Positions 20,945 to 29,030 of a stretch of 64,000 nucleotides of DNA are shown one piece after another. Numbering within the stretch: the stretch's first letter is position 1; every line of letters begins with the position of its first letter. The position numbers were made by a program, and so were the translations under genes. The notes below the pieces were generated by a model. That model saw only the letters and a list, made by a program, of their open reading frames with translations. It searched no databases and was not told where the DNA came from. This stretch comes from Gammaproteobacteria bacterium (lineage in GTDB: Bacteria > Pseudomonadota > Gammaproteobacteria > Burkholderiales > Rhodocyclaceae): the NCBI GenBank assembly GCA_018824085.1, contig JAHJHI010000034.1, positions 124,001 to 188,000 on the forward strand, in the 5' to 3' direction.

Positions 20945-21691
20945 ATGGACAGAACGCAGTTGCAGCGCCATCTGGATGAATTGCTCGATGCGCCGCGCTT
21001 CAAGGATTATTGCCCAAACGGTCTGCAAGTGGAAGGCGCGCCGGACATCTCGCGCATCGTGTGCGGCGTCACCGCGAGTCTTGCACTGATCGACGCCGCC
21101 ATCGAGCGGGGCGCCCAGGCATTGCTGGTGCACCACGGGTGGTTCTGGCGCGGCGAGGACGCACGCGTGCTCGGCATGAAGCGGGCGCGCATGGCGCGCC
21201 TGCTTGCTCACGACATCAATCTGCTGGCGTATCACCTTCCGTTGGATGCGCACCCCGATCTTGGCAACAATGCGCAGCTTGGCCGGGTGCTCGGCCTGCG
21301 CCCGTGTTCGACGACGGGCGATCAGGGCCTGATATGGCTCGGCGAGCCCGGCACGCCGACGACGGCCGCGCAATTCGGGGCGCACGCGGGCACGAAACTC
21401 GGGCGTACGCCGCTGCTGGTGGGCGACGGCCAGCGCGTGGTCAGGCGCATTGCATGGTGTACCGGTGGCGCGCAAGGCTACTTCGAGCAGGCGATCGACG
21501 CCGGGGCCGATCTCTACATCTCGGGAGAAATCTCCGAACAGACGACGCATGTCGCGCGCGAATCCGGCGTGCCCTACATCGCAGCGGGGCACCATGCAAC
21601 CGAACGCTACGGCGTGCAGGCTCTGGGTGCGCACCTCGCGCAGACATTCGGACTCGATACCGTCTTCGTCGATATCGACAATCCAGCATGA
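20945..21691 (+). CDS. NIF3/YbgI family dinuclear metal protein
   Basis: 248 aa. Metal-site motifs are visible: [29 protein letters not shown] and GHHATERYG near the C-terminus. Members have a toroidal hexamer and have been annotated as GTP cyclohydrolase I type 2, but the physiological role is unsettled. ATG 20945 is chosen because GGGGAAGAG precedes it. A longer frame from 20885 would overlap the divergent protease start region. Confidence 0.9.
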   Translation: MDRTQLQRHLDELLDAPRFKDYCPNGLQVEGAPDISRIVCGVTASLALIDAAIERGAQALLVHHGWFWRGEDARVLGMKRARMARLLAHDINLLAYHLPLDAHPDLGNNAQLGRVLGLRPCSTTGDQGLIWLGEPGTPTTAAQFGAHAGTKLGRTPLLVGDGQRVVRRIAWCTGGAQGYFEQAIDAGADLYISGEISEQTTHVARESGVPYIAAGHHATERYGVQALGAHLAQTFGLDTVFVDIDNPA

Positions 21692-21706
21692 GGCGGCGTC
21701 AGCCGC

Positions 21707-23878
21707 TCAAAGCAACGCGAGGCGGGTGGTCTGTGTCTCGGTGACCGACGGATTCGTGATCAGCCATTCGAGCATCGCGCGCAGCAGCAGCAGATCGTCG
21801 ATGACGCCGAGCGGAAAGCCTATGCGGGTGCCGGCCCGGTTGTCGCGCAGCAATTCCGTGATGTAGTCGAGACAGTCCTGATTCGGCCACGAGGCGTTGA
21901 TGCGCGCCATGATGTGGGCGAACTGTTCGACCGATTCCTGCGTCGTCGACGGTGCGTCAAAGGTTTCCCATTCCGGCACCTTCACGTTGAACGCGCGGTT
22001 GAGCTTCGGAGCGAGGTCGTCGTATTCGCCGCGACGACCGCTCGAGTGATAGAGCTCCAGCAGCTTGAGCCACGGAATCAGCGATTCCTTTGGATAGTCG
22101 CGCAGGAATTCCGACAGCGCCTGTGCCGCGCCCTCCGAGCGGCCGAAGGACATCATGATTTCGGCCAGTTCGAGAACGTGCTGGTGTGAGGGGACGTTTT
22201 CTTCGTTGGCGGGTGTGCCGACGTGATTGAACGCAGTGCCATGGGCCACCGCATCGATGGTGCCCACGAGCCGCGGGCCGTTTGCCGGCACTCCGGGAGC
22301 GGGGGAGGCGACGCTGCTGGCAGGGCCGACGAAGGTGTCGAATTCGAGATCGAGTTTGGTGAGCGGCGCTGTTGCGCCGTCGCTTGCGGCGTCTTCGAAT
22401 TCGAAGTCGATGGTTTGCGCGCTTTCGGTCGCCGGGGGCCGGGCGGATGCCGGCGCGACCATTTCCATGTCTTCCATGTGCTCGGCCGGTGCCTCGCCCG
22501 GGAAGTAGTCGATGGACGTCACCGAGGCGATTGCCGACTCCGGCTCAGCGGGCTCCGTCACGTCGGGTGTTCCAATGAATTCGCCGCGGGTGTCGGGCCC
22601 GGATTCGGGCTCTTCGGGGCTGGCCGCTGCTGCGAGGCGTTCGGCTGTGAGGCTGGCGACTGCGTCCTCGGCGTGCCGTCTGCGCACTGCGGATACCGCA
22701 GATACCTTCGGTCTGCGTCGGCGCCAGAGCCAGGTTCCGCCGAGTATAGATCCGGCCGCCAATGCGCCAAAGGCGGCAACCAGCCAGTTCACGTCCGGTC
22801 CGTCCGGCAGCGCCGTCGATTGCGCTTCGGCGGGCAGCTTGTTGATGACCCGCACCGGTTCATTGGTCAGTTCGCCAGGCGCTTGCGTGGGCGCCGGCGG
22901 TGTTTCGGCCGGCGCCGATCCGGAACCGTCCGGCGCGGACATGCCCGTCGCGGGGTCGTCGACCGGTGACTCGCTGTCGGCGGGCATGCCGGTCGACACG
23001 TCCGGCGCAACAGGCGGACGTGTTGCCGGAGCGCCGGCGGCATCGAGACTGCGCTCGGTGCGCGAGAGCTGTCTCTGAAGATCTGCGAGGCGGGCTTCGA
23101 GTTGCTTGACCTTGTCCTCGATGGCGAGGTGCGTCGCGATCTGTTCGTCGAGTGCGGCAAGCAGTCGCTGTTCCGTGCGCAGCGCTTCCCGCTGTGCTTC
23201 ACTCGCTTCGGCACGCGGTGCCAGCCCGCCGGACATTTTCAGGCCGTTGCCGGAATCGATGCCAGGCGCCACGTAGAGGCGATCGCGTGGCACTGCGCCC
23301 GCGCTGCGGCGCGGCTTGCGCGGCGCCCGCGCTGCCGGCTTGGCGGGTTCGGACGCGTCCTGCCCGACGTTGCGTCCGGATGGAGAGAGGGCTTGATTTC
23401 GGGTCGCGCGAGGCGCTGCGGCCGAGGCGGAAGGCGCGGCCGCCTCGGCGGGCGCGGACTGCGCTGTCACGCCGGCCGGCTGCATCAGGATTGTGTATTG
23501 GCGGGCGAGCTCGAAGCCGCAGCCGATACGCAGGCCCACCATGAGGATGGGTTCGTTGACGGCCGAACTGCCGGTAATGAAGACGCTCCGGCCCTGCATG
23601 CGGATACGTGCCCGGGTCAGCCAGGGCAGTTCGTCCTGGCCGGCGAAAGACGGAACGTCGAGCGAGAAGCATTCGCTGCCGAGGCGCGACTCAGGTACGC
23701 CGACGAGGACGATTTCTGCGCGGAGCGGTTCGCCAATGACGGAGCGTGTCGTGATGGCGCCAAGTCCGAGTGCAAGCGCATCGGGCGCGTGCAGGCCGGC
23801 TGCGAGCAGCGCGACTGCCAGCAGTGTCGGACGCATGCGCATCGAGGTCAGCGAGTACGCCGGGGCGGGTTTGTTCAC
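21707..23878 (-). CDS. FimV-like pilus assembly / polar protein
   Basis: 723 aa. GTG start at 23878 with GGAG six bases upstream. Signal peptide (about residues 13-36) and the FimV N-terminal domain LGLGAITTRSVIGEPLRAEI, a Pro/Ala-rich stretch, a coiled coil (about 240-290), one transmembrane helix (about 363-385), a long acidic cytoplasmic linker and a C-terminal FimV domain with TPR-like helices (about 560-640). Members with this layout support type IV pili and polar organisation. I see no LysM motif. It stands alone here, convergent with the NIF3 gene. The tail after the FimV domain (about 60 residues) is extra. Confidence 0.82.
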   Translation of the reverse strand: MNKPAPAYSLTSMRMRPTLLAVALLAAGLHAPDALALGLGAITTRSVIGEPLRAEIVLVGVPESRLGSECFSLDVPSFAGQDELPWLTRARIRMQGRSVFITGSSAVNEPILMVGLRIGCGFELARQYTILMQPAGVTAQSAPAEAAAPSASAAAPRATRNQALSPSGRNVGQDASEPAKPAARAPRKPRRSAGAVPRDRLYVAPGIDSGNGLKMSGGLAPRAEASEAQREALRTEQRLLAALDEQIATHLAIEDKVKQLEARLADLQRQLSRTERSLDAAGAPATRPPVAPDVSTGMPADSESPVDDPATGMSAPDGSGSAPAETPPAPTQAPGELTNEPVRVINKLPAEAQSTALPDGPDVNWLVAAFGALAAGSILGGTWLWRRRRPKVSAVSAVRRRHAEDAVASLTAERLAAAASPEEPESGPDTRGEFIGTPDVTEPAEPESAIASVTSIDYFPGEAPAEHMEDMEMVAPASARPPATESAQTIDFEFEDAASDGATAPLTKLDLEFDTFVGPASSVASPAPGVPANGPRLVGTIDAVAHGTAFNHVGTPANEENVPSHQHVLELAEIMMSFGRSEGAAQALSEFLRDYPKESLIPWLKLLELYHSSGRRGEYDDLAPKLNRAFNVKVPEWETFDAPSTTQESVEQFAHIMARINASWPNQDCLDYITELLRDNRAGTRIGFPLGVIDDLLLLRAMLEWLITNPSVTETQTTRLALL

Positions 23879-24043
23879 TACGGTCTCCGTGCCTGTGGGC
23901 GAACTGAGGTTCGCGGTTCAAGTGTCTTTCGGCAGCGGGAGGGGAAACTTTACTTTAGTGGCGCAACCTTTCATGGCGCCCGCCGCGCAAGGGAATGCGC
24001 GAACAGGCAAAATCGCGGGTATCGAAATCAGGGTGGATGCGGA

Positions 24044-24742
24044 ATGGACGAAATGCTCTTTGAAGTGAAGCCGCCGGCGCTTCCGGTGCGGGGTGAGCGG
24101 GCGCATTTTCCGGTGCGCAGGATCTATTGCGTGGGCCGCAACTACGCCGACCATGCGCGAGAAATGGGGCTGGACCCGGCAGTCGAGGCGCCTTTCTTCT
24201 TCTCCAAACCGGCCGACGCACTCGTGCGCTCGCCGGCAGTCGTGGTCTATCCGCCCGCGACCAGCGATCTCCAGCACGAAGTGGAGCTGGTTGTCGCGCT
24301 GCAGGGCGGCGGGCGCGACCTCGACGCCGGACGTGCCCGCGCGTGCATCTACGGTTATGCGGTAGGCCTGGATCTGACGCGACGGGATCTGCAGCGCACT
24401 GCGCGTGACAAGGGGCAGCCATGGGACATGGCGAAGGGCTTCGATCAGAGCGCCCCGGTGTCCGAACTTGTTCCTGCGGGCGAGTGCGGACATCCGCGCG
24501 ACGGCCGCATCGAGCTTGTGGTCAATGGCGTATTGCGCCAGTCCGGTGATCTGTCGGACATGATTCTCGACGTGGAGGAGTTGCTGGTGCGCTTGTCGCG
24601 ACTGGTTGAACTGCGGGCCGGCGACCTGTTGTTCACCGGTACGCCGGCGGGTGTGGCCGCACTGCACCCGGGCGACCGCGTGACTGCGCGTGTGGATGGC
24701 GTGGCCGCACTGGAGGTCCAGATATCGCCGCCATTGGCCTGA
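24044..24742 (+). CDS. Fumarylacetoacetate hydrolase family protein
   Basis: 232 aa, FAH superfamily. IYCVGRNYADHAREMG is the family entry motif. HEVELVVALQ supplies metal-binding acids, GLDLTRRDLQ with MAKGFDQSAPVS supplies the third acid and catalytic Lys, and LFTGTPAGV closes the fold. Closest type is the small fumarylpyruvate/oxaloacetate-decarboxylase-like group (YcgM/FAHD1), so an acylpyruvate hydrolase or oxaloacetate tautomerase activity is plausible. It directly precedes sucCD. The frame runs far upstream on this strand but only as a shadow of fimV. Confidence 0.87.
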   Translation: MDEMLFEVKPPALPVRGERAHFPVRRIYCVGRNYADHAREMGLDPAVEAPFFFSKPADALVRSPAVVVYPPATSDLQHEVELVVALQGGGRDLDAGRARACIYGYAVGLDLTRRDLQRTARDKGQPWDMAKGFDQSAPVSELVPAGECGHPRDGRIELVVNGVLRQSGDLSDMILDVEELLVRLSRLVELRAGDLLFTGTPAGVAALHPGDRVTARVDGVAALEVQISPPLA

Positions 24743-24748
24743 AGGTGT

Positions 24749-24767
24749 TTCGCTGCGGTGCAGCGAA
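24749..24767. repeat. 19-bp inverted repeat upstream of sucC
   Basis: TTCGCTGC and GCAGCGAA are exact inverted copies around GGT. It lies 6 bases after the stop of the FAH-family gene and just before the -10 of the sucC promoter, so it may be a short terminator hairpin or an operator. The core CTGC-N3-GCAG matches the form reported for PhaR sites in alphaproteobacteria. I treat that only as a hint. Confidence 0.5.
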
Positions 24768-24775
24768 TTGCACTG

Positions 24776-24781
24776 TATAAT
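24776..24781 (+). promoter_or_regulatory. Candidate -10 element for sucCD
   Basis: Perfect TATAAT hexamer 143 bases before the sucC ATG in a GC-rich background. At 17-base spacing the -35 region falls inside the inverted repeat and matches consensus poorly, so activation or repression there is plausible. The resulting leader is about 135 bases. Confidence 0.45.
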
Positions 24782-24924
24782 TATGGATTACGCGGGTCGG
24801 CTTCTGCGCCGGTCCGCCGCGTTTCCCGCCAACCGGCGAGGTCACGTGCAACAAGACTTGCGAGGGCTACAACCCGAAGCGGGCTTTTCACCATCCTGTG
24901 CAGACAACAAGGCGAGGAATACGC

Positions 24925-26091
24925 ATGAAGATCCATGAGTATCAGGCGAAAGAGGTATTGCGCCGTTTCGGTGTCGTGACACCGCGCGGCATACCTTGTT
25001 TCGAAGTCGACAAGGCCGTGGCTGCGGCAGAGTCGCTGGGCGGCAAGGTCTGGGTGGTCAAGGCTCAGATCCACGCTGGTGGTCGCGGCAAGGGCGGCGG
25101 CGTCAAGGTCGCGAAGTCGCTCGACGAGGTACGCGAGTTCGCGAAGCAGATCATGGGCATGCAGCTGGTGACACACCAGACCGGACCGGAAGGCCAGAAG
25201 GTCCGCCGCCTGCTGATCGAGGAAGGTGCTGATATCCAGAAAGAATATTATGTCGCCGCGCTGACCGACCGTGCGACGCAGAAGGTGGCGATGATGGCCT
25301 CCTCCGAAGGCGGCATGGACATCGAGGAAGTCGCCCACAACACCCCCGAGAAGATCATCAAGGTGTTCATCGATCCGCTCACCGGCATGACCGATGCGCA
25401 GGGCAAGGAACTGGCCGACGGCATCGGCGTTCCCGCGGCCTCGCAGGTGCAGGCGATCGACACCTTCAAGAAGCTCTACGCCTGCTACATGGAAACCGAT
25501 GCCTCGCTGGCGGAAATCAATCCGCTCATCCTCGAAGGCAACGGCAACATCAAGGCGCTGGACGCCAAATTCAATTTCGATTCGAACGCGCTCTACCGCC
25601 ACGAAGACATCGTGGCCTTCCGCGATCTGGATGAAGAAGACCCGGCGGAAATCGAGGCGTCGAAATTCGATCTCAGCTACGTGTCGCTGGACGGCAACAT
25701 CGGCTGCCTCGTCAACGGTGCCGGTCTGGCCATGGCCACCATGGACGTGATCAAGCTATACGGCGCCGAGCCGGCCAACTTCCTCGACGTGGGCGGCGGC
25801 GCCACGACGGAGAAGGTGACCGAGGCGTTCAAGATCATGCTGCGCAACCCGAATGTGCGCGGCATCCTGGTGAATATCTTCGGCGGCATCATGCGCTGCG
25901 ACACCATCGCGACCGGCGTCGTCGCCGCGGCGCGCGAAGTGCACCTCACGGTGCCGCTCGTGGTACGCATGAAGGGCACCAACGAGGAACTTGGCAAGCA
26001 GATCCTGGCGGAATCGGGGCTGCCCATCATTTCGGCCGACAGCATGGCGGATGCGGCACAGAAGATCGTTGCCGCCGTGGCCGGACACTGA
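24925..26091 (+). CDS. sucC: Succinyl-CoA synthetase beta subunit SucC
   Basis: TCA-cycle enzyme subunit (388 aa) with an N-terminal ATP-grasp domain ([30 protein letters not shown]) and a C-terminal CoA-ligase flavodoxin-like domain with [13 protein letters not shown] and [13 protein letters not shown] 24925 follows GGCGAGGA. Malate-CoA ligase subunits (MtkA) are close relatives. Without other serine-cycle genes in the window, SucC is preferred. Confidence 0.93.
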   Translation: MKIHEYQAKEVLRRFGVVTPRGIPCFEVDKAVAAAESLGGKVWVVKAQIHAGGRGKGGGVKVAKSLDEVREFAKQIMGMQLVTHQTGPEGQKVRRLLIEEGADIQKEYYVAALTDRATQKVAMMASSEGGMDIEEVAHNTPEKIIKVFIDPLTGMTDAQGKELADGIGVPAASQVQAIDTFKKLYACYMETDASLAEINPLILEGNGNIKALDAKFNFDSNALYRHEDIVAFRDLDEEDPAEIEASKFDLSYVSLDGNIGCLVNGAGLAMATMDVIKLYGAEPANFLDVGGGATTEKVTEAFKIMLRNPNVRGILVNIFGGIMRCDTIATGVVAAAREVHLTVPLVVRMKGTNEELGKQILAESGLPIISADSMADAAQKIVAAVAGH

Positions 26092-26104
26092 GGGGAATAC
26101 AGAC

Positions 26105-26998
26105 ATGTCGATTCTGATCAACAAGGACACCAAGGTCATCACGCAGGGGATTACCGGCAAGACCGGCCAGTTCCACACGCGCATGTGCCGCGACTACGCC
26201 AATGGCGCAAACTGTTTTGTCGCTGGCGTGAATCCGAAGAAGGCCGGCGAGGACTTCGAGGGCATTCCCATCCACGCCACCGTCGCGCAAGCGAAGGCCG
26301 CCAGCGGCGCCACCGTGTCCGTCATCTACGTGCCGCCTCCGGGCGCCGCAGCGGCGATCTGGGAAGCGGCCGAAGCCGACCTTGACCTCGTCATCTGCAT
26401 CACCGAAGGCATTCCGGTACGCGACATGCTGATGGTGCGCAACAGGATGAAGGCCAAGGTGGCCGCCGGCGGCAAGGAAACGCTGCTGCTCGGGCCGAAC
26501 TGCCCGGGCCTGATCACGCCGGACGAAATCAAGATCGGCATCATGCCGGGCCACATCCACAAGAAGGGCCGCATCGGCGTGGTCAGCCGCTCCGGCACGC
26601 TGACCTACGAAGCGGTCGGCCAGCTGAGCGAGATCGGCCTCGGCCAGTCGAGCGCGGTCGGCATCGGTGGCGACCCGATCAACGGCCTCAAGCACATCGA
26701 CGTGATGCGCATGTTCAACGACGATCCGGACACCGATGCGGTGATCATGATCGGCGAGATCGGCGGTCCGGATGAGGCAGAGGCTGCACAGTGGTGCAAG
26801 GCCAACATGAAGAAGCCGATCGTCGGCTTCATCGCAGGCGTCACCGCGCCACCGGGCAAGCGCATGGGACACGCGGGCGCGCTGATCTCGGGCGGTGCGG
26901 ACACGGCGGATGCCAAGCTCGCCATCATGGAAGAGTGCGGCTTCACGGTGACGCGCAATCCGTCCGAAATGGGCAAATTGCTCAAGGGACTGCTCTGA
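26105..26998 (+). CDS. sucD: Succinyl-CoA synthetase alpha subunit SucD
   Basis: 297 aa. N-terminal CoA-binding Rossmann domain ([14 protein letters not shown]) and the phosphohistidine loop [19 protein letters not shown] is also intact. It couples succinyl-CoA cleavage to nucleotide triphosphate formation with SucC. 13 bases after sucC and followed by a strong terminator. Confidence 0.95.
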   Translation: MSILINKDTKVITQGITGKTGQFHTRMCRDYANGANCFVAGVNPKKAGEDFEGIPIHATVAQAKAASGATVSVIYVPPPGAAAAIWEAAEADLDLVICITEGIPVRDMLMVRNRMKAKVAAGGKETLLLGPNCPGLITPDEIKIGIMPGHIHKKGRIGVVSRSGTLTYEAVGQLSEIGLGQSSAVGIGGDPINGLKHIDVMRMFNDDPDTDAVIMIGEIGGPDEAEAAQWCKANMKKPIVGFIAGVTAPPGKRMGHAGALISGGADTADAKLAIMEECGFTVTRNPSEMGKLLKGLL

Positions 26999-27030
26999 TC
27001 CTGTCGCACTGATCCGTTGCCGGATCGGGA

Positions 27031-27060
27031 AAGGCCACCGCGCTTGCGGTGGCCTTTTTC
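27031..27060 (+). terminator. Rho-independent terminator after sucD
   Basis: GGCCACCGC (27033-27041) pairs with GCGGTGGCC (27046-27054) around a GCTT loop, with AA before and TTTTT after the stem. Ends the sucCD transcript. Confidence 0.9.
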
Positions 27061-27123
27061 ATTTGTGCGCTGATCTCGGCGCAGCCGGTAGAATTCGCGC
27101 TTTCGCAAATCGGACGCACCAAG

Positions 27124-27855
27124 ATGGATCTGAGTTCACCGGAATTCTGGTTGGCAGTCGGTCAGATCATCATGATCGACATCCTGCTTGGCGGTGACAA
27201 CGCGGTCGTGATCGCGCTGGCCTGCCGCAAACTGCCACCCGCGCAGCGCAAGCTGGGCATTCTCTGGGGTACGGCGGGTGCCGTACTGCTGCGCGTCATC
27301 CTCATCATGTTCGCGCTGACGCTGCTCAAGCTGCCTTTCCTGAAACTGGTCGGCGCCTTGCTGTTGCTGTGGATCGGCATCAAGTTGCTGATGCCGGACG
27401 ACGAAGAAGAGCACGCCGGCATCCAGTCCAGCGACAAGCTGTGGTCGGCCGTGAAGACCGTCATCGTGGCCGATCTCGTCATGAGCGTCGATAACGTCAT
27501 CGCCATCGCGGGTGCCGCTGAAGGCGCCGGCGCCGGCCACCAGTTGCCGCTCGTGGTGTTCGGCCTGCTCGTGTCCATCCCCATCATCGTATGGGGCAGC
27601 CAGATCGTGCTTGGACTGATGAGCCGCTTCCCGATGATCATCACGCTCGGCGGCATGTTGCTCGGCTGGATCGCCGGAACGATGGCCGTCACCGACCCGG
27701 CAGTGACGGCCTATCTGCCGCTGGAGGCGCCGGACATGACCGAAGTGTCTGCGCTGGTGCGCTACGGCGCGGGCGTGGCCGGGGCCCTTTTCGTGCTCGG
27801 TGTCGGCAAGTTCTTCGGTGCGCGTGCCAAGCCGGTCGATTACCCGATCCAGTAG
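27124..27855 (+). CDS. TerC/YjbE family integral membrane protein
   Basis: 243 aa with seven likely transmembrane helices. The two family motifs GGDNAVVIALA and SVDNVIAIAG place paired Asp-Asn residues in the membrane, as in TerC/Alx/YceF-type proteins linked to manganese or other metal homeostasis. No tellurite-resistance genes accompany it. ATG 27124 is used because the start region encodes the usual first helix. It follows the sucD terminator and so has its own promoter. Confidence 0.85.
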   Translation: MDLSSPEFWLAVGQIIMIDILLGGDNAVVIALACRKLPPAQRKLGILWGTAGAVLLRVILIMFALTLLKLPFLKLVGALLLLWIGIKLLMPDDEEEHAGIQSSDKLWSAVKTVIVADLVMSVDNVIAIAGAAEGAGAGHQLPLVVFGLLVSIPIIVWGSQIVLGLMSRFPMIITLGGMLLGWIAGTMAVTDPAVTAYLPLEAPDMTEVSALVRYGAGVAGALFVLGVGKFFGARAKPVDYPIQ

Positions 27856-27861
27856 CCGGCC

Positions 27862-28815
27862 ATGGCGCTCTATCTGACCGAGGACGAAGTGGGGCAGGTG
27901 CTGACCATGGCCGATGCATTGTCGGCCGTGGAGCAGGCGCACCGCTGGCACGCCGTCGGCGATGCGACAGATACGCCGCGCGCCCGTAGCCGCACGCCGT
28001 CCTCGGCGCTGCACATTCTGCACGGAGCCGTCATGCCGCTCGGCATCATGGGCTACAAGAGCTACACCACGAGCCGCGAGGCTGCCCGCTTCTGGCTGCA
28101 CCTGTTCGACGCGGGCAGCGGGCGGCCGCTGGCGGTGCTTGAGGCCAACCTGCTGGGCATGATGCGCACCGGGGCCGCGGGTGGTCTTGCTGCGCGGATG
28201 TTGTCGCGCGAATCGTCGCGCGTGGCCGGCGTATTTGGCGCCGGCTGGCAGGCGCGCAGCCAGATCGAGGCACTGTGCGCAGTGCGCGACCTGGATGAGA
28301 TCCAGGTGTTTTCACGCAGGCGCGACCGACTGGAGGCCTTCTGTGCCGAACAGACCGCGCGACTGGGGCGCGTCGTCCGCGCGGCCGACAGTGCCGAGGC
28401 GATGGTGAAGGCGTCCGATGTGGTCGTGACCATCACGACGGCCAGCGAGCCGTTGTTCGATGGCCGCTGGCTGCAGCCTGGCACGCACGTGACCGCAGCG
28501 GGTTCAAATGCGTTGATACGGCGAGAAATTGACGAAACGACAATCCGGCGCGCGGCGGTGGTTGCCGTCGACGGCCGCGCCAATGCCCTGCGGGAGTCGG
28601 GCGATCTGCTCCCCGTGCTGGAGAAGGGGCGTCTGAACGACTACACCATGGTTGAACTGGGTGAGCTGCTCGGCGGAGCGCGGCCGGGCCGCCGCAACGA
28701 CGATGACATCACGCTGTTCGAGTCCCAGGGCATGGCGATTCAGGACCTGGTGCTTGCGGCGCGTGTGCTGGAAAAGGCCGGAGCGGCCGGTATCGGGACC
28801 GAATTGCCGTACTGA
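27862..28815 (+). CDS. Ornithine cyclodeaminase / mu-crystallin family reductase
   Basis: 317 aa NAD(P)-binding protein. MGYKSYTT holds the conserved substrate Lys, RTGAAGGLAA follows, and the Rossmann loop is VFGAGWQARSQIEAL. The family includes ornithine cyclodeaminase, alanine dehydrogenase and imine/ketimine reductases. The usual GADxxxKxEL block of true ornithine cyclodeaminase reads SNALIRREID, so lyase activity on ornithine is doubtful and a reductase role is more likely. Six bases after the TerC-family gene. Confidence 0.8.
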   Translation: MALYLTEDEVGQVLTMADALSAVEQAHRWHAVGDATDTPRARSRTPSSALHILHGAVMPLGIMGYKSYTTSREAARFWLHLFDAGSGRPLAVLEANLLGMMRTGAAGGLAARMLSRESSRVAGVFGAGWQARSQIEALCAVRDLDEIQVFSRRRDRLEAFCAEQTARLGRVVRAADSAEAMVKASDVVVTITTASEPLFDGRWLQPGTHVTAAGSNALIRREIDETTIRRAAVVAVDGRANALRESGDLLPVLEKGRLNDYTMVELGELLGGARPGRRNDDDITLFESQGMAIQDLVLAARVLEKAGAAGIGTELPY

Positions 28816-29030
28816 ATGCAGGATGTCGGCACTTTTGCGCGGGTATAGCGTGATATTCCACCGGGTCGCGTGCATGCCTGTTTGACGGAGTTGAGGCTGA
28901 ACTGCAAGAATATGTGACAGTCGCCTGTTTTCCCGCATGAGTTCGTTTGCGGACGGGCGTTTTGCATACCAATAATCAGGCGGTCGCCGGCTCCCCCATA
29001 TCGGGACGCCATAACTTTGCGGGGGTGTGC

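Noticed and set aside
23102-24043. Long N-terminal extension of the FAH-family frame
   Set aside because: Runs antisense through fimV. The family start MDEMLFEVKPP begins at 24044.
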